DNA of 52,701 bases, taken from DASZXJ01 sp035545895 (lineage in GTDB: Bacteria; Planctomycetota; Phycisphaerae; Tepidisphaerales; Tepidisphaeraceae). The position numbers were made by a program, and so were the translations under genes. The stretch covers positions 1-52,701 of the forward strand of contig DASZXJ010000102.1 in the NCBI GenBank assembly GCA_035545895.1, given 5' to 3'. Position 1 is the stretch's first letter, and each line of letters starts with the position of its first letter. Below, piece by piece: positions 34,158-43,007 of this stretch. The notes beneath the pieces are model-generated. The model did not search any database. It saw only the letters and a program-made list of their open reading frames with translations, and was not told where the DNA came from.

Positions 34158-35798
34158 TCAATCAATCGCTTCGATGCCGAGGTCTTTGACCTTCTTGTTC
34201 AGCGTATTGCGGTTGATGCCCAGGAAGTCTGCCGCCTTGGTTTTCACGCCGCCACAGCGGGCCAACGCTCGATCAATCAGAGCATGTTCGATCTGGTCGA
34301 TGACGAGCTGATAGATTTCACCTTCGCGCATTTCGTAATCGCTGATCGATTGATCCGCCAGCCGTCGCGTGAGTGTTTCAATGGACTCACTGGCCTGGCT
34401 GCTGCGGCGCTGCTGGGCGAACATTCGCACGCTCAGCGGCAGCAAATCCTCGGTGAAATCTTCATCACGGCTGAGAACCACTGCACGCTCAATCGCGTTT
34501 TCCAGTTCGCGCACATTGCCCGGCCAGGGATATCGCAGGAGAACATTCAGCATGTCCCGGCTGATGCGACGCAATTTTCGATCGTTCACCGAATTATATT
34601 TGTCCAGGAAAAAGTCGATGAGTCTAGGAATGTCCTCCCGCCGATTGCGCAGCGGCGGCAGATAGACCGGCACGACGTTCAATCGATAAAACAGGTCTTC
34701 GCGGAAGTTTCCCTTGGCCACCTCTTCCTGCAGATCGACGTTGGTGGCGGCGATCACGCGCACATCGACTTTAACGACGGCGGTATCACCCACGCGCTCA
34801 AATTCGCGCTCCTGAAGTACGCGAAGCAGCTTGACCTGGAGCTGAGGCTCCATCGTGCCGATTTCGTCGAGGAAGATTGTGCCGCCGTCGGCTGCTTCGA
34901 AACGACCGACCTTGTCCTTGATCGCGCCGGTAAAACTGCCTTTAACGTGGCCAAACAGTTCAGATTCGAGCAGCGTCCCCGTCAAGGCGCCGCAATTGAC
35001 GCGAATAAACGGCTTCTCCTTGCGCGGGGAGTTGTAATGAATCGCCTTGGCGATCATTTCCTTGCCCGTGCCCGTTTCGCCAAGCAGGAGCACCGTCGCC
35101 CGGCTGTTGGCGACCTGTCCGACGGTGGCGAAAACCTCGTGCATCGCCGGCGCATCGCCGATGATGTTCTCGAATCGATACCGGTCGCGGACCTGGGCAC
35201 GGAGTTGAGCATTCTCTTCGAGCAACTCTTCCTTTTGCCGCATGACCATTCGATTGATCTGAATCGCCTGTGCCATGAAAGCGGCGATGATTTCAAGGAA
35301 CGTCTGGTCGCTGCGAAGGCGAGCATCGCTGACAAAAGGCCGATCGACCGCCAGCGCGCCAGCGGTTCGCCCCTCGATTCGAATGGGCACGCAAAGAAAA
35401 CTGATCTGTTGGCCGGACGACTCTGCAGTCAGTCGGCCCGTGCGATTGAGGAAATCCGGCTCGTTGCGAATATCAGGAACGATCCGCGCCCGGCCCGTCG
35501 CCACGACGTTGCCTGTGATGCCTTCGCCCAATGCGAACCGGTTTCTTTCAATATCGTTGGGTGCAAGGCCAACTGCCGCTTCCGTACGCAATCGGCCAGT
35601 GGATTCGTCGAGCAGTACCATTGTGCCGCGATGCATATCTAGCTTCTCTGAAATGATTTGCATGATCTGGCCACACGCGGCTCCCAATTCGAGAGTGGAT
35701 GAAAGAATAAGCCCAATCCTAGTCAGAATGGCCATTTCCTGGTCAGCAACTTCATCCGGTGCATGGGGAATAGGCGTTTGACTTTGCATGCTGACCAT
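34158..35798 (-). CDS. NifA-like sigma-54-dependent transcriptional activator (GAF-AAA-Fis)
   Basis: The 546-residue regulator has an N-terminal GAF domain (about 35-185). A sigma-54 activator AAA+ domain follows, with Walker A GETGTGKE (about 240), the sigma-54 contact loop GSFTGA (about 285), Walker B region 'GTIFLDEIGTM' (about 307) and an arginine-finger region 'FREDLFYRLNV'. A Fis-type helix-turn-helix closes the protein ('KTKAADFLGINRNTLNKKVKDLG'). It should activate RpoN promoters in response to a small ligand. The start is the ATG at 35798 or 35789; the open frame to 36029 has no coding character. It is divergent from the GGDEF gene across about 60 bases. The targets are unknown. Confidence 0.93.
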   Translation of the reverse strand: MVSMQSQTPIPHAPDEVADQEMAILTRIGLILSSTLELGAACGQIMQIISEKLDMHRGTMVLLDESTGRLRTEAAVGLAPNDIERNRFALGEGITGNVVATGRARIVPDIRNEPDFLNRTGRLTAESSGQQISFLCVPIRIEGRTAGALAVDRPFVSDARLRSDQTFLEIIAAFMAQAIQINRMVMRQKEELLEENAQLRAQVRDRYRFENIIGDAPAMHEVFATVGQVANSRATVLLLGETGTGKEMIAKAIHYNSPRKEKPFIRVNCGALTGTLLESELFGHVKGSFTGAIKDKVGRFEAADGGTIFLDEIGTMEPQLQVKLLRVLQEREFERVGDTAVVKVDVRVIAATNVDLQEEVAKGNFREDLFYRLNVVPVYLPPLRNRREDIPRLIDFFLDKYNSVNDRKLRRISRDMLNVLLRYPWPGNVRELENAIERAVVLSRDEDFTEDLLPLSVRMFAQQRRSSQASESIETLTRRLADQSISDYEMREGEIYQLVIDQIEHALIDRALARCGGVKTKAADFLGINRNTLNKKVKDLGIEAID

Positions 35799-35861
35799 AA
35801 TGTAAGCAGTAGGACAGATAGAATCAACCAATATAATTTGGATGCTGATAATCTTACCGCC

Positions 35862-37286
35862 ATGCTCATTGACATAAAAGATGCGATGAATAGCGCTGGA
35901 TGGGGTCTTGGAGTTTACTTCAGAAGCTCCATATTTCCACCGATAGGGAGTATGGCGTTTATAGCGGTTCTGCGGCCCTCTGTTCGAGGCGATGCCGTGA
36001 AATGGTTGTTTCCTAGCCGATCCTTGCAACTCCAGCTATTGCTCCTTGGTGTGGTGAGCTGCGTCCTCGGTGCGCTAATGGCGTGGCTGATGCTCTGCCT
36101 CTCTCCCACCGGAGAACCAACCCTCAGCCCCGGAGATGTTTCCTCCGCCATGGGCCTCGCCGGGCTCACCGCTGTCAGCTTTTTCGTGCTCAATGCCACA
36201 CACCTGCTCAAACCACTTTCGATCAATAAGACGGAACAGGAATTGTCACGACAGGCCCTTTCCGAGCGAACGCAAACGGTTGACCGCCTGCTTGATTTTT
36301 CCCAGGAGATTCAAGGGGCCGGCAAGGCCGAGCAGATCTTTGAATCGCTTGCTTATTTTCTCCGCACGGAATTGAAATTGTCTGGGATCGTCATTGCGTC
36401 GCTTGAGCCGGAGTCGGCCGTTCAATTGAAAGTCGCCTGGCCGCTGGAATTGGACAAGGGCGACACTACGCTCACCGAAATGGACTCGGCGATGTGTCCC
36501 TGCTTGCGGCAAAACCTGCCTCGCTGCTTCAAGCCCGACGCCTCGCCGCTGCGATGCACCATCGATCGGGCGCTCTCCCTGCCCGCCGATCATCCTGCTT
36601 ACTGCATCCCGTTCACAATCGGCCGCAAGATGCAATGCATCGTTCACATGCTCCTGCCGCCAAAATCCGAATGGACCGAACATTTGCGACAGCTCGCAGC
36701 CACTTACGTCAACACCGCCTGCTCATCGCTGACTTCATTGAATCTCCTCGCCGAAGCCGAACAGCGAAGCATGACCGATCCATTGACTCAGCTTTACAAC
36801 CGCCGGTCGCTGGATCAGCTCCTTCAGCGCGAAGTATCGCTGGCCGAACGATATGGGCATCCGCTGTCGCTGGTTATGATTGACATGGATAAGTTCAAAC
36901 AGGTCAACGATACCCACGGGCACGCAGCCGGCGATCACATGCTCCGTTCGTTCGCTGATTGCGTGCGAATAACGCTGCGGCGAACTGATCTGGCTTTCCG
37001 ATATGGTGGCGACGAGTTCGTCATCGCCCTGCCGCAAACTCCGCTCAGCCAGGCCCAACAGGTGGTCCAAAAGCTGCGGCAGGCGTTTTTAGCGGTTGAC
37101 TTCTCCCACGCGATCACGCACCTGGAACATCAACCAACCTTGAGTATCGGCGTGGCGGAACGTTCCAAAAATGGAAATGTGCTGACGCTGGGAGCCCTGC
37201 TGGCGGCGGCTGACGAAGCGCTTTACGAAGCGAAAAACACCTCGCGCAACTGCGTGCGAATTTACGAACCGCAGCGCGCCGCCTGA
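35862..37286 (+). CDS. Diguanylate cyclase with GAF-like domain (GGDEF)
   Basis: The 474-residue product has two membrane helices (about 47-68 and 88-110) and a cysteine-containing GAF-like region (about 135-290, with a CPC pair). The GGDEF domain is complete, with 'DPLTQLYNRRSL', 'MIDMDKFKQVNDTHGH' and GGDEF at 382-386. The inhibitory I-site Arg373-x-x-Asp376 sits five residues before GGDEF. It should make cyclic di-GMP with product feedback. The start is uncertain: ATG 35862 gives a short tail before the first helix, and ATG 35952 is also possible. The gene faces away from the NifA-like regulator and converges 18 bases from the giant surface protein gene. Confidence 0.92.
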   Translation: MLIDIKDAMNSAGWGLGVYFRSSIFPPIGSMAFIAVLRPSVRGDAVKWLFPSRSLQLQLLLLGVVSCVLGALMAWLMLCLSPTGEPTLSPGDVSSAMGLAGLTAVSFFVLNATHLLKPLSINKTEQELSRQALSERTQTVDRLLDFSQEIQGAGKAEQIFESLAYFLRTELKLSGIVIASLEPESAVQLKVAWPLELDKGDTTLTEMDSAMCPCLRQNLPRCFKPDASPLRCTIDRALSLPADHPAYCIPFTIGRKMQCIVHMLLPPKSEWTEHLRQLAATYVNTACSSLTSLNLLAEAEQRSMTDPLTQLYNRRSLDQLLQREVSLAERYGHPLSLVMIDMDKFKQVNDTHGHAAGDHMLRSFADCVRITLRRTDLAFRYGGDEFVIALPQTPLSQAQQVVQKLRQAFLAVDFSHAITHLEHQPTLSIGVAERSKNGNVLTLGALLAAADEALYEAKNTSRNCVRIYEPQRAA

Positions 37287-37303
37287 GGGCGCGTGTCCAT
37301 CCT

Positions 37304-40300
37304 CTACACCAATCCCGCGATCAAGTTGGTGCTGAAGACGTTCTTGGTCACTTTCTTCTTCACGGAACTTGGCCCCAGGTCATTGTCGGCGATGGTTCCG
37401 CTTGCCGACGACAGGCTCGGGCTGATTCGATACGTGCTGCTCGGCACAAGCGTCAATTTGAGCGTTTCGGTCGATTCCACCTTCGTATCGTTCTTGGGGA
37501 TGACTGCGAACTGCACGGTGGAATGCCCGTTGGCGATCACGATGGTTCCATTCAGCTTGTTGTAATCCGTGCCATTGGTGGCCGTGCCTGAAACGGCATA
37601 TCGTACGAGCAAATCGCCAACCAGGTTGTCCTTGCGTGCAATCTGGAAGATCAGGTTGTCGCCGCTGTTCTCCGAACCGGTGCCGTCGATGGCGCGAATC
37701 GTGAGTCGGGGGAGGAACAGCGTTCGCACCTTGATGATCGCGGATGCAGCCGACCGGAGAACGCCATCGCGGGCACGAACGCGGTAGTAATAAACCACGC
37801 CGCCCGCCAGTTTCGTATCGACATACGCCTGGGTGTTGGCTGCAACGGTATTGATGATCGCATACGGCCCGTCGAGAGCGGTCGCGCGTTCGATGGTAAA
37901 GCCGGTTTCCGTGGACGAATTGTCTCGCCAGGTAATTCGGATCGAACTGGTGCTCAGGGCGGCGCCTCGAATGACCGAAGGCGCGGTTGGCGGAACCTCG
38001 CCGGCCCGGAATGTCGTATCCGACACCACCGGAGAATATGCGGAAAAATCCGCGCCGTCGGTCGCGCGAACCCGATAGAAATATTTCGTATGCTGAAGCA
38101 ATCCCGTATCGACAAAGCTATGAGCGTTGACGCCCAGCGTCGCAATCACGCTGAAGTCGGATGCCGCGCCAACGGCTCGTTCAAGCAGGTAATGCGTCTC
38201 GATGGTGGCGTTGTCGCGCCACGTCAGGGTGATTGAACTGTTCGAAGTTGCAAGCGCCTCAAATGCCGTCGGCGCCGGGAGAGCGGCGCCCAGGTTCGAC
38301 GCCACGACGTTGCTGTAGGCCGAGAAGGTGGAACCATTGACCGCGCGAACGCGATACAAATAGACCAGGCCGGTCACGCCGGTGGTGTCGGTGAAGGACG
38401 TCTCATCCGCCCCGGTGGTGCCGATCGGGGCGAAGATGCCGTCGGTGAAGTTGGCTCGCTCGATCGAATAGCCGTCTTCGTTGTCGGAATTGTCCGCCCA
38501 TGTCAGGCGATATGACGATTCGGACAGAACCGCGAGCCTGAGGTTCGTCGGCGCGCCGGCCGCGTTGGCATCGGGCGTGGTGACGGTATCCACCGCAAAT
38601 GCGGATTCGCGGTATTCGTTGACCGCCTGAACGCGGTAAGTGTACGCCGTGTTGGGAACCGCGCTGTTGTCGGTGTAGCTGGTGACGTTTGCTCCGAGCG
38701 TCGCCAGCTCCTGGAAATCGCCGTCGAAGGTCAGGGCACGGGAGACGATGAAGTTGATCTCATTGTCGGAATTGTCCCGCCAGGTCAAATCGACGCGCGT
38801 GCTGGAGACGGCGGTGGCATTCAGTTGCGACGGGGCTGCCAGCGAGGCGGATGGGGTCGTCAAGTTCGCCGAATCGGCCCCGAAGTTGGCAAAGCCCGTC
38901 GTGTTCCGCGGAACCACGTCGTATACGTAGGTAACCAGCGGCGCCGGCGTATTGTCCGTGTACGAGTGTACGCCCGCGCCAACGGTCGCAATGTCGGAAA
39001 AGGCACCGAGGAATCCCTGTGCATTGACAGATGCCCGCCGAATGACAAAGCCCGTCTCATTGTCCGAATTATCGTCCCAGGACAGGAAAATCTGTTTGTA
39101 GGAAATCGCCCGGCCTCGCACGTTCGAGGCGACAAAAGGCACGCCTTGCGTGTGATTGAAAATAATTCTCGACAAAAAGCCGTCCGTATTTCCGGTCGCG
39201 CCGAGATTTGTCTGGCGGATGGGCAGAAATAAATCCGCGGTAAGGCGCGTTTGCCCGACATTCGCCTCATGGGCCGTAAGAAAATCACTCGATTGCGTGG
39301 AACCGACGACTAAAAGCGCGCCAACCTGGTCGGTGGCGATGTCCGTGATCGCATCCGCGCCGCCTCCACCCAGGAATCCGGAATACCCGATTGCTTTCGG
39401 CGAAACCACGCTGTTTTGCGGCAACAACTGAACGATAAAACCTTCGTTATTCGCGTTCGGCCCGGATTGAATTCTGATGAGCACCTGGGTCGAATCCACG
39501 AACGGAAAATCCGCCGAATTGGTCACGCCGGCAACATTGAGGTTCCCGAAAATGTCGTAAACGAGCCCGTTGGCCGCATCAGTGGTTCCGGTGCCGGTGC
39601 CGCCCAGGTAGGTGCCAAACGTCTGGGTCAATGCCGCATCCACTTCGACGACATAGGCGTCCTGCGTCCCCTGCAGGACGTTGCCAAATAGTCCAACCGG
39701 ATGCAGGATGGGAAACGATCCGACCAAATTATTCGAATCAAAGGTGGATTGAGTTGACCCGGCAATCGCGATCCTGCCGCTCACGGGGTCAATTGAAATC
39801 GCATTGCCCACATCGTTTCCGCTGCCGCCGATATAGGTTGACTCGATGGCAAAACCGTCGGTATCGAAAGCGGCGATAAACGCGTCGGTGTTGTTTCCGC
39901 CTGTTTGGTTAAGAGTCTGGTTTGCTCCCGGATTGGTGACTGGCTGCGGATTCAGCGGGCTGAAAAGCGACGCATGAAAATCGGTCGATGACGTCGTGCC
40001 CGTGGCATATATCGTTCCGTCGGTTGCTATGTCAATTGAATTGATCTGATCTTGTCCGCTGCCAGTCACATAACGCGCCCAGATGCGCTGGCCGGCGCCA
40101 AGATTGGCCAGGTCGAACTCGGCGAGAAATCCTTCGGTGGCGGTGTCGAAGGTTCCTCCTTCCACGCGATTGCTGGCGATGTTCGCCGTCGAACTGGTCA
40201 CGCCCGCAAAATAAACTCGATCTCTAAAAACGTTGTTAACCAGCTCATGTCTGACAGCGACCGTCGTCGCGGAATCATTCGCCGTGCCGCCAAAATAAGT

Positions 40301-41545
40301 TGAATAAACCAACACACCATTTGAATTCAGTTTTGCCAGATACGCGTCCGTGGCGCCATTCGTGCCGTTCGTACCATACTGCGTGTCGAAGGTTGGCACC
40401 GGCGTGGTCGGCATGGCCAGTGCTGTTGATGTGGTATTACCCACAATATACACATTGCCGGAACTGTCGGTGGCAATGTCGTTTCCATTGTCCACGCCGA
40501 CGCCGCCATAGAACGTCAGCCAAAGCGGAACCCCACCCGGGCCGAATTTCAATACAAAAGTATCCACATCGTTGTTGGTCGCCGTCTGCAGGCGCGTCGG
40601 GACTAGAATCGGATTGCCGCTCGCCGGACCGGGCGACGCGAAGAAGTTGGACGTCGCCAGCGTCGTTGCGTTGAGTGAATAGGCCGTGTTGCCAATAACC
40701 AGACTGTCGTTGGATTGATCCGATGTCACCGCGTTGGCGATATCCGTCTGGGTACTCCCAATGTACGTCGAAAAATCGAGCTGCGGATCGAGAATCAATT
40801 CCCTGCTTGCGTCGTATGGACCGTTCAACTGAAAAGTGTACGTGTGATTGTCGATCAGCTTGAATGACGACTTGATCTCAACCTGTTTCCCGTTGATAAC
40901 CTGATACACAAAAGGCGCGTCGTCAATGATTTCCCCGAATGAAGTATGGACGTGCAACTGGCCTTTGCCGTCGATCGTAAGCCCTTCAATCCCGCTGTAA
41001 TTGACCTGAACCTTGTTCGGATCGGCGCCGGGCGCGACGTGGAATTCGTACTTCAGATTGTTCTGTTTTCCCCAAGTGTACAGATCAATTCCATCATACA
41101 AGCCCTTATAGAAAATCTTTTCGTAAGCAGCCACACCGGTCCGGAAATTATGACTATCGCCGACGAAATAGTTGACCTTGGTGCTGGATTTATCCAATCC
41201 CTGAGGCGTGACGACATTGGCGCCGTTGAAATTGACCCAAAAGGATTCCCCGCCCGATTTGCCGCCCGTGCTTGGATCGACCAGGTCAAAGACCGGTCCA
41301 TAATCGGTCATCAGAATGCTGCCCGAGCTGTTACGCAGCATGTAGCGGATTTGCTTGTTGTCCCATTGTCCCTGATTCTGAACAAACAGGGCAGGCAGGT
41401 TATTGATTGCCTGGGCCTGGGCTGATGAGGAGGCGGTCGCGCTAAGCATGGTGCGGCTTTCGAGCACCTCCGCCGCTCCTCGCCATGCCGCCAACCTGAG
41501 GGACCGGCTCCGGTCGCCCTTACTACGCTTTGCTGCTGAAACCAT
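37304..41545 (-). CDS. Giant surface protein: beta-propeller (SBBP), FnIII and Calx-beta domains
   Basis: The 1413-residue protein starts MVSAAKRSKG and has the planctomycete signature VLESRTMLS at about residues 27-35. A domain of the kind that starts 'LFVQNQGQWD' follows (about 52-240), then SBBP-type propeller repeats ('TYFGGTANDSATTVAV', 'TYIGGSGNDVGNAISID' and others, to about 800). Five fibronectin type III domains ('LTWRDNSDNE' motifs, about 820-1280) and a C-terminal Calx-beta domain ('ISYAVSGTATNGTDY'-like, about 1290-1395) complete it. It is probably extracellular and adhesive or structural. The ATG at 41545 has GGAG 8 bases upstream. The 3' end lies 17 bases from the convergent GGDEF gene. 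Confidence 0.92.
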   Translation of the reverse strand: MVSAAKRSKGDRSRSLRLAAWRGAAEVLESRTMLSATASSSAQAQAINNLPALFVQNQGQWDNKQIRYMLRNSSGSILMTDYGPVFDLVDPSTGGKSGGESFWVNFNGANVVTPQGLDKSSTKVNYFVGDSHNFRTGVAAYEKIFYKGLYDGIDLYTWGKQNNLKYEFHVAPGADPNKVQVNYSGIEGLTIDGKGQLHVHTSFGEIIDDAPFVYQVINGKQVEIKSSFKLIDNHTYTFQLNGPYDASRELILDPQLDFSTYIGSTQTDIANAVTSDQSNDSLVIGNTAYSLNATTLATSNFFASPGPASGNPILVPTRLQTATNNDVDTFVLKFGPGGVPLWLTFYGGVGVDNGNDIATDSSGNVYIVGNTTSTALAMPTTPVPTFDTQYGTNGTNGATDAYLAKLNSNGVLVYSTYFGGTANDSATTVAVRHELVNNVFRDRVYFAGVTSSTANIASNRVEGGTFDTATEGFLAEFDLANLGAGQRIWARYVTGSGQDQINSIDIATDGTIYATGTTSSTDFHASLFSPLNPQPVTNPGANQTLNQTGGNNTDAFIAAFDTDGFAIESTYIGGSGNDVGNAISIDPVSGRIAIAGSTQSTFDSNNLVGSFPILHPVGLFGNVLQGTQDAYVVEVDAALTQTFGTYLGGTGTGTTDAANGLVYDIFGNLNVAGVTNSADFPFVDSTQVLIRIQSGPNANNEGFIVQLLPQNSVVSPKAIGYSGFLGGGGADAITDIATDQVGALLVVGSTQSSDFLTAHEANVGQTRLTADLFLPIRQTNLGATGNTDGFLSRIIFNHTQGVPFVASNVRGRAISYKQIFLSWDDNSDNETGFVIRRASVNAQGFLGAFSDIATVGAGVHSYTDNTPAPLVTYVYDVVPRNTTGFANFGADSANLTTPSASLAAPSQLNATAVSSTRVDLTWRDNSDNEINFIVSRALTFDGDFQELATLGANVTSYTDNSAVPNTAYTYRVQAVNEYRESAFAVDTVTTPDANAAGAPTNLRLAVLSESSYRLTWADNSDNEDGYSIERANFTDGIFAPIGTTGADETSFTDTTGVTGLVYLYRVRAVNGSTFSAYSNVVASNLGAALPAPTAFEALATSNSSITLTWRDNATIETHYLLERAVGAASDFSVIATLGVNAHSFVDTGLLQHTKYFYRVRATDGADFSAYSPVVSDTTFRAGEVPPTAPSVIRGAALSTSSIRITWRDNSSTETGFTIERATALDGPYAIINTVAANTQAYVDTKLAGGVVYYYRVRARDGVLRSAASAIIKVRTLFLPRLTIRAIDGTGSENSGDNLIFQIARKDNLVGDLLVRYAVSGTATNGTDYNKLNGTIVIANGHSTVQFAVIPKNDTKVESTETLKLTLVPSSTYRISPSLSSASGTIADNDLGPSSVKKKVTKNVFSTNLIAGLV

Positions 41546-41830
41546 GGTGTCTACTCCAGCGCCGTCAACAACTTCTGGGGGTAACTTCCTGACAGACCAC
41601 AGATTATCCAAAGGTCATGCTCCAACGCAACAAAATCGGGCCTTACGACCAGCCGCGGGGAACTCCACTTTTCAGATTGCCCGTTTTGAAACGAAAACGC
41701 CATCAAACGCTCCGCCATCACCTATATTGACGCCTTGGCCCCCTATGGATTTACGACAGAAATCCAGAGCAACCCTCTCTGGCAGGAGGATACCCTTTCT
41801 ACGATGCCGTCGAACGGCAGTTCAAATTGT

Positions 41831-42631
41831 TCAGCGATTGCGCGAAGTTTTGGACTTGGATTCGGCAGGCTGGGTCGTTGATGAACGTTTTGCACCGCTT
41901 TCAAACACGTAAATCTTCCTGCCCCGCCTTAAAACACCCACATTTTCCAGTTGATCCTGGATCGATCTCACGTCGGGATCGTCTGCCAGCGCGGTCGAAA
42001 CCATCGTTGCAACACGGCTTTTGGCCTGCACCCATTCCAGACTGACCTGCGGCAATTCCCGGTGATTCTCCTGTTTCCTCAGCACCGAGGCACGTTCTTC
42101 CAATTCCTGTGCCCTGGTCTTGGCTTGCTGATAATCTTCCGTGGCAATCAGCCGGTCGATGCAGCGCTGTTTGGCCGCGTCCAGATCCTGTTCCAATTGC
42201 TCGACCCGGGTCAACGGTCTGGGCACGACAATGGGCTGTTTTAAGACGGGCGTTGAATCGACCGGCGGCTCCGGCTGAACGACAACCGCTTGCTCGATGA
42301 TTATCGGAGCTGAAGTCGGCGGCAAAACCCTCGTCGCCGATGCGCTGGCGGTTTCGTCCCGGGACCGCAGCCCCCTTGCCGCCAGCCATACCAGAATCCC
42401 CATGACCGCCAGACTTTCCATGCCCCGGGCGATCATCCCCCATCGTATATGGCCCAACCATTCCAGCCGGCGCCTGGCGGTTTGAAAATAGTCGGGTATC
42501 TCCAACCAAATCCAAAGCATCAATCCATACGCGCGTATTTCTCCCAAAATTACGGGCACATGTTTGCCGAGCCGGTCATGCTCGATCCGCTCCCACAAGG
42601 TTTCAAGAGTTTGAGGACGTTTCCACGACAT
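41831..42631 (-). CDS. Hypothetical single-span membrane protein with coiled coil
   Basis: The 266-residue protein has a hydrophobic segment at about residues 69-86 ('MESLAVMGILVWLAARGL') after a charged, Trp-rich N-terminal domain, and possibly a membrane-dipping stretch near 'LMLWIWLEIPDYF'. A Pro/Val-rich linker leads to a coiled coil of about 60-70 residues ('RVEQLEQDLDAAKQR...AQELEERASVLRKQE') and a basic Ser/Lys tail. No family is recognised. It starts 162 bases from the divergent small basic protein gene, and its stop lies about 285 bases upstream of the giant surface-protein start. The gap holds nothing I can name. Confidence 0.7.
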   Translation of the reverse strand: MSWKRPQTLETLWERIEHDRLGKHVPVILGEIRAYGLMLWIWLEIPDYFQTARRRLEWLGHIRWGMIARGMESLAVMGILVWLAARGLRSRDETASASATRVLPPTSAPIIIEQAVVVQPEPPVDSTPVLKQPIVVPRPLTRVEQLEQDLDAAKQRCIDRLIATEDYQQAKTRAQELEERASVLRKQENHRELPQVSLEWVQAKSRVATMVSTALADDPDVRSIQDQLENVGVLRRGRKIYVFESGAKRSSTTQPAESKSKTSRNR

Positions 42632-42793
42632 GCATCTTCATTATCGACCGGACCACCGGGTTTGCGCCAATGCGCCCGTGCCCACTCGGTTCGCGCCCAG
42701 GCGAACCCTTTCCTTATGCCATATTGCGGAATGGCCTGATTGGTACTTTTTTCCTTCTTCACACAATTGTTTAATTCAACAATCGAGGAACCC

Positions 42794-42949
42794 ATGGCCA
42801 CTCAACGTCAATCCGCTCGGCGCAATATTAAAAAAGCCGCTGCCGCCGCCAAACGAAAACGCACGATTTCCAAACTTCCTCGTGCCACACGAACCGCACT
42901 TGGGAAAGAAGGAGCCAAGGCAGCGCGCAAAAAACGATCGCGCTCATGA
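42794..42949 (+). CDS. Very small Lys/Arg/Ala-rich (histone H1-like) protein
   Basis: The 51-residue product is extremely basic and rich in alanine (pattern 'RRNIKKAAAAAKRKRTI', C-terminus KKRSRS), like bacterial H1-type nucleoid proteins. It is likely to bind DNA or RNA through charge. The ATG at 42794 has GAGGA about 5 bases upstream, and no other frame of the region looks coding. It stands alone between two genes of other kinds. Confidence 0.7.
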   Translation: MATQRQSARRNIKKAAAAAKRKRTISKLPRATRTALGKEGAKAARKKRSRS

Positions 42950-43007
42950 ATTTCGTCGCCCTGCCTGTCGATGCGATACCGACCACCAGCCTTTTACACA
43001 AATTTTG

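Noticed and set aside
34284..35642. 452-codon plus-strand frame opposite the NifA-like gene
   Set aside because: It mirrors a well-supported sigma-54 activator on the other strand and has no recognisable protein features.
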